A stretch of DNA of 64,000 nucleotides from Niebla homalea (lineage: Eukaryota; Ascomycota; Lecanoromycetes; Lecanorales; Ramalinaceae), in NCBI GenBank assembly GCA_019925105.1, contig JAHGAU010000007.1, forward strand, positions 868,001 to 932,000, given 5' to 3'. How positions within the stretch are numbered: position 1 is the first letter of the stretch; the number at the start of each line of letters is the position of its first letter. Positions 13,841-23,293 of this stretch are shown piece after piece. A program made the translations under genes and the position numbers. The notes under the pieces were generated by a model. The model was not told where the DNA came from. It did no database searches and saw only the letters and a list, made by a program, of their open reading frames with translations.

Positions 13841-14430
13841 GTAATAATAAGGTTTAAACGGATAAACATAATAATAAATATATTTATTAATTTACGGGGT
13901 ATAATAATAATAAAAAATAATAAGTTTTTAATAGAAAAAACGTATATAAAATAATTTCAATAAAAGCCGTTATTTAAGCAGGTCCTTAATAATAAAATAA
14001 TATCTCCAAAATTGTGAACCAGCATATAAGCACTCTGAATATAAGCGAGCAGGTTAAGCAGGTTAAGTTTATATCCTTTTTCGCTTAACCTTTAAATGTT
14101 TATAAGTATCCGGTTTACTTATAAGTTTCTTGGATTCTCGTAAGTTTTACTTTTTTTTTTAACTTAACGTTTTTTTAATTAAATTACCCCCTTTAATTAC
14201 CCCCTCCTTAAGGATAAATTATTAGCTATTAAGATAACTTTTAAATAAATTAAATAAATTTAAGATTTATTTTTATAAACGTTAAACATTACGGCTTATA
14301 AACGGGGTTACGGGTATTCCTATTGTTAAGAAAGCTTAATAAAAAAAATCATAAAAAATAAAAACCGTTATTTTACCGTTTTAAACGTTTTTATTCTTAA
14401 CTTTTTTCACCCGTTCGGGACCGTTTAAAG
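13841..14430. repeat. AT-rich repeat remnant at the right edge of the RIP block
   Basis: Composition falls back to AT-rich after the GC island, with T-runs and a small tandem AGCAGGTTA duplication at about 14,049-14,066. GC rises again from about 14,410. No coding motif is visible. Confidence 0.5.
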
Positions 14431-14451
14431 CGCTTATGAGTTTCCCGGGAT

Positions 14452-14472
14452 ACTCGTAAGTAACTTACGAGT
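14452..14472. repeat. Palindrome with 10-bp arms at the compartment boundary
   Basis: ACTCGTAAGT at 14452-14461 and ACTTACGAGT at 14463-14472 are exact reverse complements with a one-base centre. A related motif, CTCGTAAGT, lies at about 14,137. Its position within 50 bases of the AT-rich to GC-normal transition fits the end of a mobile element or a target site, but no matching copy at the other end was found. Confidence 0.6.
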
Positions 14473-15126
14473 GGTCTGAGTGACTAAATTCCTTTTTTTT
14501 TTGGTTACTCGATCTGAGCAGGTCGCAGATTTACTGATGAAAGAACTTAAGGATTTAAATAAATTAACTTATATAAATCTCTAAGCTTCCCCGTACGACC
14601 CCTAAAGAGCCGCTTAGCCGATAAGTGGCTATTCCGCATGTCCGGCAAATTAGCTAGTAGCTAAACTACACCCTACTTTACGTAAGGAGTAACTTTATTA
14701 GTGGATGTAATATCTTTCTTTCAATACGTTAAAATGAGGAGTTATCCAAATTGTTAAAGGAACAAAGAGTTCTTATGGGGGATGATCAAGAAGCGAGATC
14801 GCCTCCCTAGCTACATATTGATCGGTATTGTTTATTATCACTGCTTTCACCTCCCTTCACCTAGCTCAGAAAGGTCACGTGGACCTGCCATAGCAACACC
14901 CCTTATTCACTCCCCATCCGTGTCTCGACCCTGTCTCATCATTCCCATGTTATATTCCCCATGTCGGCGCTTGCTTGTTCACGTAGGTTGGTTTTGGCCT
15001 CTTTGTAAATTATCTCTTAACGATTTCTATCGTCTGTTCTCACATCTTAGCAAGGATCAACCTTAAATTCGACCCCGTTTCTCGCCTCACTAGTCAACTT
15101 GGCCACTACTGAGGAGCGGTGACTAA
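14473..15126. other. Intergenic boundary region, 5' flank of the coiled-coil gene
   Basis: Composition is normal. An open stretch of 94 codons from 14,782 has no recognisable motif and is followed by the real start codon at 15,127, so I read this as promoter and 5' untranslated DNA. A long T-run lies near 14,495-14,505. Confidence 0.5.
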
Positions 15127-16079
15127 ATGGAGGACCCTGCGTACCAGGATGTCTGCTACGTAGCGACTTCCGGTGAGGTTCCACCACCTTTCGACGGGGA
15201 GATAATGGGCAAACTCCACACCGAGGCTAGGCGCGCAGAAGACTCAAGTCGTCGCAAGTTCGAAGAAGAGAAGCGCGCACGAAAGGCTCAAGAGACGCTG
15301 ACGCATGAGGATCGTATCCACAAAATCAAAAAACACGCCAAAACAAAGGTCAAGAAGCAAGAGGAGCATCCTCTTTCCAAGGCGTTTGCAGGTGTGTTTT
15401 GACCTTTGGATTGGTATTTGCTCCAGTTACCGACCAATAACCCAGAGAGTATCGAAACCGCTCAGCTGCACATCAACAATAAAGCTACATCCGCCATTGA
15501 CTCATCTTACAAGAATTCCGTGAGTGAGTTATACGACGCATTGGGTGAGCTCGAGGATGGCGAGCAGCAACAGCAGGCTTTTGCCCACCATATGGCTAAG
15601 ACCCTTCAGGCTGATCAAGTTGAGTTCTCGATGATGGACACCAAGCACTCAGGAGCTCAGAGGCTAGATACTTCGATGAAATCTGTCAGTAAAGCCTTTT
15701 CTGCATGCGACGAAGAGCTGGCCCGCCAGGAAGTAGAGTGGAACAAGGTGGACGCAGAATTACGGCGTTCGACTGAAGAGATCTTTGGCAACCAGGATTA
15801 CAACCAGGTCTTATCTCGCAACAGCGACTCTTACGAGCCTGACAATATAGAGATGAGGGAAGCAACAGAGACGGTCTTAAGAGAAGCCAAGGAATCGCTC
15901 AACCAAACCTCAGAATTCACGCTGAAAGAGTTGAAAAGAGTGGATGAGGTACGATCACTCAGAGCATTGAAGTTGATCGTTCCATATTCTAATAAGACTT
16001 ACTCTTGTAGGCATATAGGACCAGGCAAAGAGAGTTGGACCACTCGTTTAGTACTCTGCTCAACGACGATGAATACTGA
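15127..16079 (+). CDS. Coiled-coil protein of unknown function, three exons
   Basis: I do not recognise the family. Exons 15127-15391, 15446-15948 and 16011-16079 give 278 residues. The first intron (54 bases, GTGTGT..CCCAG) removes an in-frame TGA at 15400. The second (62 bases) has a GT donor, a CTAAT branch site and a TGTAG acceptor, and joins to a hydrophilic tail ending LLNDDEY. The first 90 residues contain a strongly basic, charged stretch (KFEEEKRARKAQ and a KIKKHAKTKVKK run), and the middle is Glu/Gln-rich and probably helical. No signal peptide or membrane segment is seen. It is the first gene beside the RIP block. The first-intron boundary is the weakest part of the model. Confidence 0.6.
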
Positions 16080-17251
16080 GCCAGTCAGAGGCCATGTCTT
16101 GCAACAACTTCTTCACATGCTTATTTCACTCACAGCAAAGTAGCAACAGTGTGCTAGCCAATGCTCACATCCAGAGTCGCTTGATCAACGGGGCGACAAG
16201 CTTTCTAGCACCACTACGGCTACTTGATTACTGCATTCATGGGCTGTTCAAGGGACGAGTTGCAAAATCATAGCATCAGAGAATTCGAGGATCAAGGTTT
16301 CCAACCCGCTCACGGAACTCAAAGTTCATTGTCCCTATTAGTATCGGGGGAACGGTTGCAACCTCACACTTTTATTTGGAATGGTGCTTTTGGCGGTAAG
16401 CATGATGAGTCTACAAGGAAGAACATTCTTTCAATATAGGCCGCCTTAGGGCATGTCCGCAAAGGCTAGAGTAAGAGCACCAATTGAAAACGCTGTGACC
16501 GTTTGCACTGCCTAATCCACAAATACATTGTGGCCATCTTACTTGAATTGAAAATGGCCTATGTCAGGCCTCATCTTGGCGAACCGCTCCTCCCACTGTT
16601 GGCAAAATGAACGAGACCTTAGGCTTTTCAGGAATCCACTCCCAAACCGAGAATTATCCTTGTTTGTGACACCAAGCGTGACCCACCAGCAGGACTCAGG
16701 CAAATTATCATGGGACATGTCGATGCCTCTGGCGTACATGGAGTAGGTACCAGTAAGTCAGAGGGCAAATTGGGTTGCAGGAACCAGTGGCATACAAGTA
16801 CGATCTAGGGTCACGTTATTGTGGATCAGGTCGTACCTTACTAATGGGTCAATGCTAAGTGTGAAAAGGAGAGGCCAAGGGGCGATTGCCGACATCTTTG
16901 AATTAGCATATGGAAGGTGGTGGCAGTACGCAGCCTCTGAATGCTGAGACAAGTTCAAAGTTCGGACGCACGGGAGATAATTTTAGTTTAAGCCCCTTTT
17001 TGCCTCCTTTGTCTTCAGCTTTGATGGTTCCATGTCCATTACAACTCGCTGCAACGCCGAAGAATGGTACAAAACAATTGGATGCGCCAATCAAAAGCCT
17101 CACCAATATAGTAGTCTCTCGAATAATGAGACATTGTCTCATGCAAAGATGGTTTGGGCTCACTGACCGACTGAAGTTCAGCTCGATGGTAATGCCTCAA
17201 GGTTCCATCGCGAGCCTTCCACCATCTGCAAACCTTTTGAGCACCTGCGCT
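16080..17251. other. Intergenic, no convincing gene
   Basis: Composition is normal and several short open frames occur on both strands, but none has a recognisable motif and none joins to another through plausible splice sites. It contains the 3' flanks of the two convergent neighbours. Confidence 0.5.
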
Positions 17252-18694
17252 CTAATATGCCTTATTGGTGATGGCCTGCTCGGTAATAGCTTTATCACCC
17301 TTGGCCCTTTGCCGAGCTTCATAAGAGGCTCGACTACTAACAATTCTCTGCACGATCTCCTCGGCGTTGACGCGGTCGAAGTCATGGCTTCCGATTTCGT
17401 TGAAGATTCCCGCTTGCTTGACTTCAGCATATGGGTCGAAGGTCGTCGGCATGAAGGAGGTTGGTCCATGGTATACGGCATCTGGTCTGCCGAAGGGCAA
17501 GCCTGACAGGTATGCTAGCGAAGGCGAGAACGGGGCGGAGAATACGACCGAATTGATATACTGCCTTGCATCAGCTTCGAATCGCTGGGTCAACCTCTAA
17601 CGTACTGACCCGGCACTGTAACACACAAAGTCCTCGCTCAAATATATTCATGATAGGGTAATTCACCCCTTTGCTTTTGTTGATAACTGCATCATCGTGT
17701 ACACCGGCAATAATGTATGCGGCAGATGGCACAACAAGCGAATTCCCACCTGTACCAGCGGGTCTGCTGATGGCCGCTTCTCTGATGGCAACTTGGCGAA
17801 GAAATTCTATGTGGCCGGACGAGAACAGATCAAACCCCCCATCCACATAGACAACCCTTTGACCGGGATGAGGTCCTTCACCATCTACAATGAGGTCAAA
17901 GGCAGGGTCGGAGAGCGACTTCATAGCTCCTCCAGGTCCTGCAGAGTACTGATAGACCTTGCAATAAGGCTTGAGCCCCGTTTCGTCTGTAGCATATTCT
18001 TCGACCCGCTTCATCATTTCCAATCCCACTTGCCTTCGTTCTTCGGCGTCTCCGGAGCCTTCATGTGCCGCAAACACTTGGGGTAGCGATTTAATAAAAT
18101 GACCCTTCGTGCACAATAGCATGCGCCCAACGAGATCCGTGGTAGAGATCGAAGGGGTACGTTTGACCACTAGGAATCGTCCGGCTGCTTTCACATACCT
18201 ATAGCAATCCTCCCCGTTCGCATCAGAAGTAATGTCGTCTCCATGTACAACGTAGAAGCAGCCATAGTGAGAGATCCATGGTAAGGAAGTGACATATGGG
18301 GCACAAGGCACACATTTGGTAGACCAGCGACAGGCATCCACCGCTGCAATTCTGGATAGCACACCTCAGCCAAGGTAGGAAAAGCGGACTGAGCAAGAAC
18401 ACACCGCTCCTTCAGGTTCATAACAGTGGGGCCTTTGTTACTCAGGATGTCTTCATCCGTATGTATGCCCACCACCAGTTCCTTGCCTAGCCTTCTGGCC
18501 TGCAGCATAGCGCCTGCATGGCCTGGACTGCAGCTCAGTAATCATTGCCGATGGTATGTGAAGTAAAGGCTACCGTGATGAGCAAAGTCGAAACAGCCGT
18601 CTACCCAGATTCGATCTTCTGAAACGGGACGATCCTCCTGTGGATCAACAGGCCATTGACCCTGAAGGGGGAGTGAAACATTGCTGGCCGCCAT
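17252..18694 (-). CDS. ECT1: Ethanolamine-phosphate cytidylyltransferase
   Basis: The enzyme makes CDP-ethanolamine from CTP and phosphoethanolamine, the middle step of the Kennedy pathway to phosphatidylethanolamine. Exons on the minus strand are 18694-18574, 18522-18405, 18351-17610 and 17560-17252; they sum to 429 residues, with introns of 51, 53 and 49 bases. There are two cytidylyltransferase domains. The first has DGCFDFAHHGH with the HxGH motif at residues 39-42, followed by AVDACRW, GCFYVVHGDD and ISTTDLVGRML (about 148-156). The second has GGFDLFSSGH (about 251-260), where the first His of HxGH is Ser. The start is the first ATG in frame. It is divergent from the gene at 19305. Family assignment is secure. 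Confidence 0.95.
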
Positions 18695-19304
18695 CTTCCC
18701 TGATAAGTGGTAGAGTCTGGTGTATAGCTCTTGCAAGGAGCAAATCAGGACTGCAACATTGACGCGGGACCTCTGTACCCTGACCTGGCGGCAAAACTTA
18801 CATTGTAATATTACTTCTCAATGGTATCAATACAGTCCGCGGAGTCCCGAAAACAAGCTCTCTGTTTCCGTGAGGAGGTTTCAAGGCAAGGAATGGACGA
18901 CGTTCATTAATTGTGGCGCAGATTGTGCCTCTCAGGTATAAGTGAGAGCATGTTTCGCGGCGGTAAGAAGATCCTCTCATTTCCCAGTTCTATCATGTCG
19001 CGGTCGAACCTGTCATTTTTGCGTACTTCCTGTTTCTTTCTCGCCTGCACTCGTGCAAACCCAATATAATCAGAAGCCTCACTCCAAGTGATAGTCAGTC
19101 TTCATAGTCACAATTTTTGCACTGCTTTCAAAGAACAATATATACATGATTATCCTACAGCTTGTGATGGACCAAAGCGGATTGTAGTGACAGACAACTA
19201 GGGATCAATGAAAGCCGGCATCTCTTCACTCAATTGATAGGTCACAGTACCTCTGCTTCAGGCAGAGCGATCAGCCTCTATTCACAACCAACTTTGTCTA
19301 TCGC
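18695..19304. promoter_or_regulatory. Divergent promoter region, ECT1 / conserved fungal gene
   Basis: These 610 bases separate two start codons pointing away from each other. Open frames inside are short and lack motifs. No specific binding site is claimed. Confidence 0.5.
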
Positions 19305-20340
19305 ATGATCTCGCAAGTCATGAATTCATCACATGGCCCTCGTCCAGAGCAGGGTAAACAACCCAATGCTCCCCAATCCAATGGAATCAACGGAGGCCAT
19401 GGACAGTCTAATAGTGGTGCTCTATCTATTCCTACTTTGCCTCAAGCATCCCTGGGCATGTCTCAAAACCCAAACACAATCTTCCAACAGATCCAAGAGA
19501 CGTCGTTGAAGCGTATGTCAACCCTAAGCTATTTGAGGAAAGTGTAAGTACACGCAGTGGATGGTATGTGGACTTAATTAATTGGGCAATAGGCATGACG
19601 GCCCGGTTCATTGGTACAACACCCTCTTGTTCACCAAAGCAGACTTCAGTAAACTATCGTATTTCGAAACAAAGAGGCTGGCCCGGAGGGCGAGCAATTT
19701 CCTCGTACTCGGCCTTTCCCTACCAACGGTTCTTGATATCAATCCGTCCAATCCGGTTGAATATCTCCGCGCGCTGAACTCTCTCCTCGCTGAATTCGAA
19801 TCGTATCAACAAGTCCATCCACCCGAAGGTGGCTCATCTTCATCGCTGTCTAGGGCGCGGCTTCCCCAGATGTTCAAGCGGTCGGCTCATGCTAGCACCA
19901 AAGGGCGAAGGACGAGTTCCGCAACGGACATTGGTCTCCCTCTTAGCTCGATTGAGCCAGGTGATCAAAAATTAGGTATCAGTGCAACAGGACCAAATCT
20001 ACCAGCTGCCGCATCTTTTCCCGCAAGTGACCAGGATCTACTGCCTGGAGAAGAGTACAACTATCTACTAACACCATCCCTGCCTTTTGACCCTGATTTC
20101 TTCGAAACATTTGCGACACTTTGCGATGTTCTAATCGAATGCTATACCCGCGTAATCAGCTTGGTCCCTAGCCCGTCTGCAGTCGTACCCGGTGTAGGTG
20201 ACGTGTTCGCAAAAGCAGATGGGAGATTGAAGAAGGTAATATTTGTGAGCGTGGTGAGAGAGTTTGAAGACGCTAGCCGGGCTGGGGCGAAAGGCGAATT
20301 TGCCGGGCTTGGGAAAGTCGTTCTGGGAGGACTTATGTAG
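19305..20340 (+). CDS. Conserved fungal protein of unknown function
   Basis: Two exons, 19305-19543 and 19593-20340, joined through a 49-base intron with a GTAAGT donor, give 328 residues. The first about 55 residues are disordered (Asn, Gln, Ser, Gly). The conserved core starts around KRMSTLSYLRKVHDGPVHWY across the exon junction and continues with a TKADF..ETKRLARRASNF segment, then a Ser-rich linker and a C-terminal helical part with LPFDPDFFETFATLCDVLIE. I have the impression of a widespread fungal family but cannot name a function. No signal peptide or membrane helix is evident. An alternative ATG lies five codons downstream at 19320. Confidence 0.8.
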
Positions 20341-20899
20341 GGTGCTATGATCGGAGGGATGGCTTCTTCATAGTAAGATTCGATAGGACAATGTAGCCAA
20401 TTTTGACGTGGAATTGTGGTCGGCGACCACAATTGGCTTGCTGGAAGGTGTCGTGGGTGGATCGTGATACCTGGTAAGCAACCGTTTTCCTGGCCAAGTC
20501 TCGTCCCATGCCCATGTTAACGGCATCCTGTCAATATCAGGCCCGATTAGAACCAACAGCTTTCACTGCAATCCTGTATAGATGCAAATAGCGTGCAAGA
20601 AGTTCGCCACTAACCAATATCAGTCTTCATTGGTCGCCGGTAGCTCATTCCAAACTTCCGCTGTCGTGAAGTCCGCGTTGATGCAGCAGCAGACCATGTT
20701 TCTCGGAATTTTTGGCACTGTCGATAGGTTGCCGACCAACACACTTGGGAGTCACCTGATTTTCCTACTTGAAAAGGCTGAAGAATGTCTCGATGGCAAT
20801 GATTCCGTGAATCTTCGTCTCCGTTGTCTCCTGACCGTGAATTAAAAGCCGAAAGCGCTGCCTCAACATCATAGTCACCATGCTGGACAAGGTCAGGCT
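20341..20899. other. Intergenic between two convergent genes
   Basis: This 559-base stretch holds the 3' flanks of the conserved gene and of UPS2. A short open frame at 20582-20845 has no recognisable motif. Nothing else is seen. Confidence 0.5.
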
Positions 20900-21481
20900 T
20901 TAATCATTGCTCATTGCCACACGTCCTTCCCTCTCTTCTCTGAAAACCTGCCGGCTCATCTCAAGTACTGCCTCAAAACCTTCCCTGCCTCTCGTTGCGT
21001 TCTCCCTAAATCGTTCGAGGCTTGCTTCTTCAATCTTAGCCTTCATTCTTTGCCATCCCCCGCACAGAGCAACGATTCGAGCCTCCTGGTGGAATTTGGT
21101 CCTCTCATTGCCAGGCTCTGATGCTGCAAGGTCCGGCTCATAGACAACCGTCTCCCTCACGGAAATGAGATTGTTCCAAGTGATATTGCTAGAGCACATT
21201 GTGACCTTCTTGCTTGCCGGATCCACGAAGCTCCTCTCATAGCTGTGGGTGGTACATTGCCCTCCTAGGATAGCGGTGACAAATTTAGGTGCTGGTTGGC
21301 GACAAGTGATCAGTCTCTCGGTGACAAGAATGCCAGTGTTGGCATCGGTGGAACGTGACAAGGTGTCCACGGCGATGACATGAGGTGAAGATTTGTTCCA
21401 CGGGCAATACTTGCGCCAATTCGCAGTCGAGACCTCATTCCAGCTGTAATCAAACGTGTAGGACGTCGCAAAAACCCGCAT
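20900..21481 (-). CDS. UPS2: PRELI/MSF1 family phospholipid transfer protein, Ups2-like
   Basis: The family carries phospholipids across the mitochondrial intermembrane space; with Mdm35, Ups2 moves phosphatidylserine to the inner membrane for decarboxylation to phosphatidylethanolamine. The protein is 193 residues from one uninterrupted exon. It has the PRELI/MSF1 fold signatures in order: YTFDYSWNEVSTANWRKY near the N terminus, HVIAVDTLSR, LVTERLITC, then the C-terminal helix SLERFRENATRGREGFEAVL. The HVIAVD and TERLIT wording is closer to yeast Ups2 than to Ups1, which has HVLSID. It is divergent from the complex I gene 430 bases away. No targeting presequence is expected, as this family is imported through Mdm35. 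Confidence 0.9.
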   Translation of the reverse strand: MRVFATSYTFDYSWNEVSTANWRKYCPWNKSSPHVIAVDTLSRSTDANTGILVTERLITCRQPAPKFVTAILGGQCTTHSYERSFVDPASKKVTMCSSNITWNNLISVRETVVYEPDLAASEPGNERTKFHQEARIVALCGGWQRMKAKIEEASLERFRENATRGREGFEAVLEMSRQVFREEREGRVAMSND

Positions 21482-21911
21482 GGCTCCAGGTAAGCCCGCG
21501 AATTCGTGGTGCGAGATGGTGAGCTTTATTCCCTGAAGTCGAAAAGAGCTTGCAATGCCGCCGTCGAAGGTCGCTATGACGTAAGATCGACTGGATGGTC
21601 ACCGGAGTAAATGGACTGCGAGCCTTGAACAGAGTAGTCAATCTGCATAGAAATGCACACACTGTGTCAGGCTACCGGTGTGTGATGGCAAAGGGAAGTT
21701 TTGATTAAGAAGCACATTGAATTCTCCAAAGTCTCCAGCAATTTTGTGAAGGACTTTTTAGTGGTCCGGCGCTAATAAGATGCGGGAATTTACGTAATAC
21801 GGAATACATTACAGTAGAATACAGGTGCTCCGTACCCTGTACAGTACCTAGTGGCACGCCACCCACCGCCGCTACCTTACACCCCTTATTCTATCATTCT
21901 AGCATCCTTCC
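21482..21911. promoter_or_regulatory. Divergent promoter region, UPS2 / complex I subunit
   Basis: The 430 bases between two start codons serve two mitochondrial genes transcribed away from each other. Short open frames inside carry no motif. A shared promoter is an inference from geometry only. Confidence 0.5.
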
Positions 21912-22514
21912 ATGGCAACAAATACAGGCGCAGGGGCTGCACGGTCGCTTCAATCTGCCAAAGGCGCAGTGGCAGTCTGGAAGGTGGATTGAGTTAACCC
22001 TGAGAACCTCTCACGTCAAGAAGTTGCTGCTGATTTGGTCCAGAAATACACGGTGCAATCTCATGGTATCTGGGACAGGGTACGGCGAGCGCTCGCAGTA
22101 GATCCTGATCGATCGACCGGTGTCCCACTAAATCCGCAATATCGAAACCCTCCGCCAGGCGCAAATCCACCCGAGGTGTATGATGATCCTGTCACCATAC
22201 CGTCCGGTGACATCGCGGAGAATGCATATTTCAGACGAGACATTCGGAGGAGTTATCCTAGGCTGAGTGTAGTCAACCAAGCAGATATTGTCAGCCTGTT
22301 GTCATTCGGTAGTAAGTCAGGCCCACGAGACGAGGTACTTCAGCTAGGGCAGGCGGGGGCCAAACAGATGGTACAAGTGAGGAAAGAGGCCGAGGCAGGC
22401 GGTCTCTCGGAATACTTTGAGAAGCGGAGAGAAACTTCAGTCCTCGGGGATGGGGACCTTCCCCCACTGCCCACAGGCATGAACCGTGAGTTTACCGTTG
22501 CGAGGATCGAGTAG
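21912..22514 (+). CDS. Respiratory complex I accessory subunit (21-kDa / NUZM, B14.5a type)
   Basis: A small accessory subunit of mitochondrial NADH:ubiquinone oxidoreductase. Exon 1 is 21912-21983 and exon 2 is 22044-22514. The 60-base intron is a multiple of three but holds an in-frame TGA, so it must be removed. The product is 180 residues. The core HGIWDRVRRALAVDPDRSTG, then GVPLNPQYRNPPPGA, DDPVTIPSGDIAENAY and RRSYPRLSVVNQAD is the conserved wording of fungal 21.3-kDa subunits. The N terminus is Ala-rich and basic. I am confident of the complex I family and less so of the exact subunit name. Confidence 0.8.
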
Positions 22515-23293
22515 TGCTGTTGCTGCTTCTGTGGATGCATTGACGGATTGACCGGATTTTACGTACCAAGATCGCGTTGCCCACCAAATGAGCAGATAGA
22601 GCTAAGCGTACATTTTGGACAGGTGAATCATCCAGCGGTTCAAGGAAATATGTCATAGATATAGATCGCGAGAACGGTTATCCAGAAGAGTAAGTGATCA
22701 TGAGTACTCTCCACGACGCGGGATACTGATGACTATGGACAGATATCCGTGCCGAACGTTTACATGACTTGGAAACAAGTGATTGTTGGCGTCATTCCTG
22801 GCTCAAAGGGCAATGTCAAATCAGTTGAGCCATAGACAGAAAGGAGAAACATATCCACGCATCTGGCCGTTGCTCTCTTCCTCTGTAGTGCGAGTGTTGT
22901 GCAGTACTCTTCAGCGGGCCTCCACTTTCATAGCACTCCTCGAAAAAGGTGCTTGGTGCTTGTATGCACCAATTCTGATCTCATTCAATTGTTGAGCATT
23001 GTACTGTGTATCTCATCACGGGTTTTGCGTAGGAAGCTGGCTCGGAAAGCTGCCTGCATACCATGTCTGCCGGGTTGGCAAAACTGTCGGAGAAAGGCAA
23101 TTTTAAGATCGAGGTTTCCGATTCCAAGGGCTCGTTTTAAGAAATGATTCATCGTACATCTTTACTAGATTGAAATGCCCAGGCACATCTGGTGAGCTTC
23201 AGTTAACTGCTTGAATCTCTATACCGTGTATGTGCTACCTGCCGGATGGCTGTTACTCTTCTGCCGGCCGTCGCTCCCCCGTCCGCCAGGGAT
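22515..23293. other. Intergenic, no convincing gene
   Basis: About 780 bases between the complex I gene and the RING gene on the same strand. Open frames at 22783-23147 are short, overlap each other and carry no motif. Probably the terminator of one gene and promoter of the next. Confidence 0.5.

Noticed and set aside
15400..15402. In-frame TGA suggesting two separate genes at 15127 and 15406
   Set aside because: The second frame lacks an ATG there and a 54-base GT..AG intron joins the two in phase.
16539..17163. Short open frames on both strands
   Set aside because: No motif, mutual overlap, no splice partners.
20582..20845. 87-codon plus-strand frame
   Set aside because: No recognisable motif; lies in the 3' flanks of two convergent genes.
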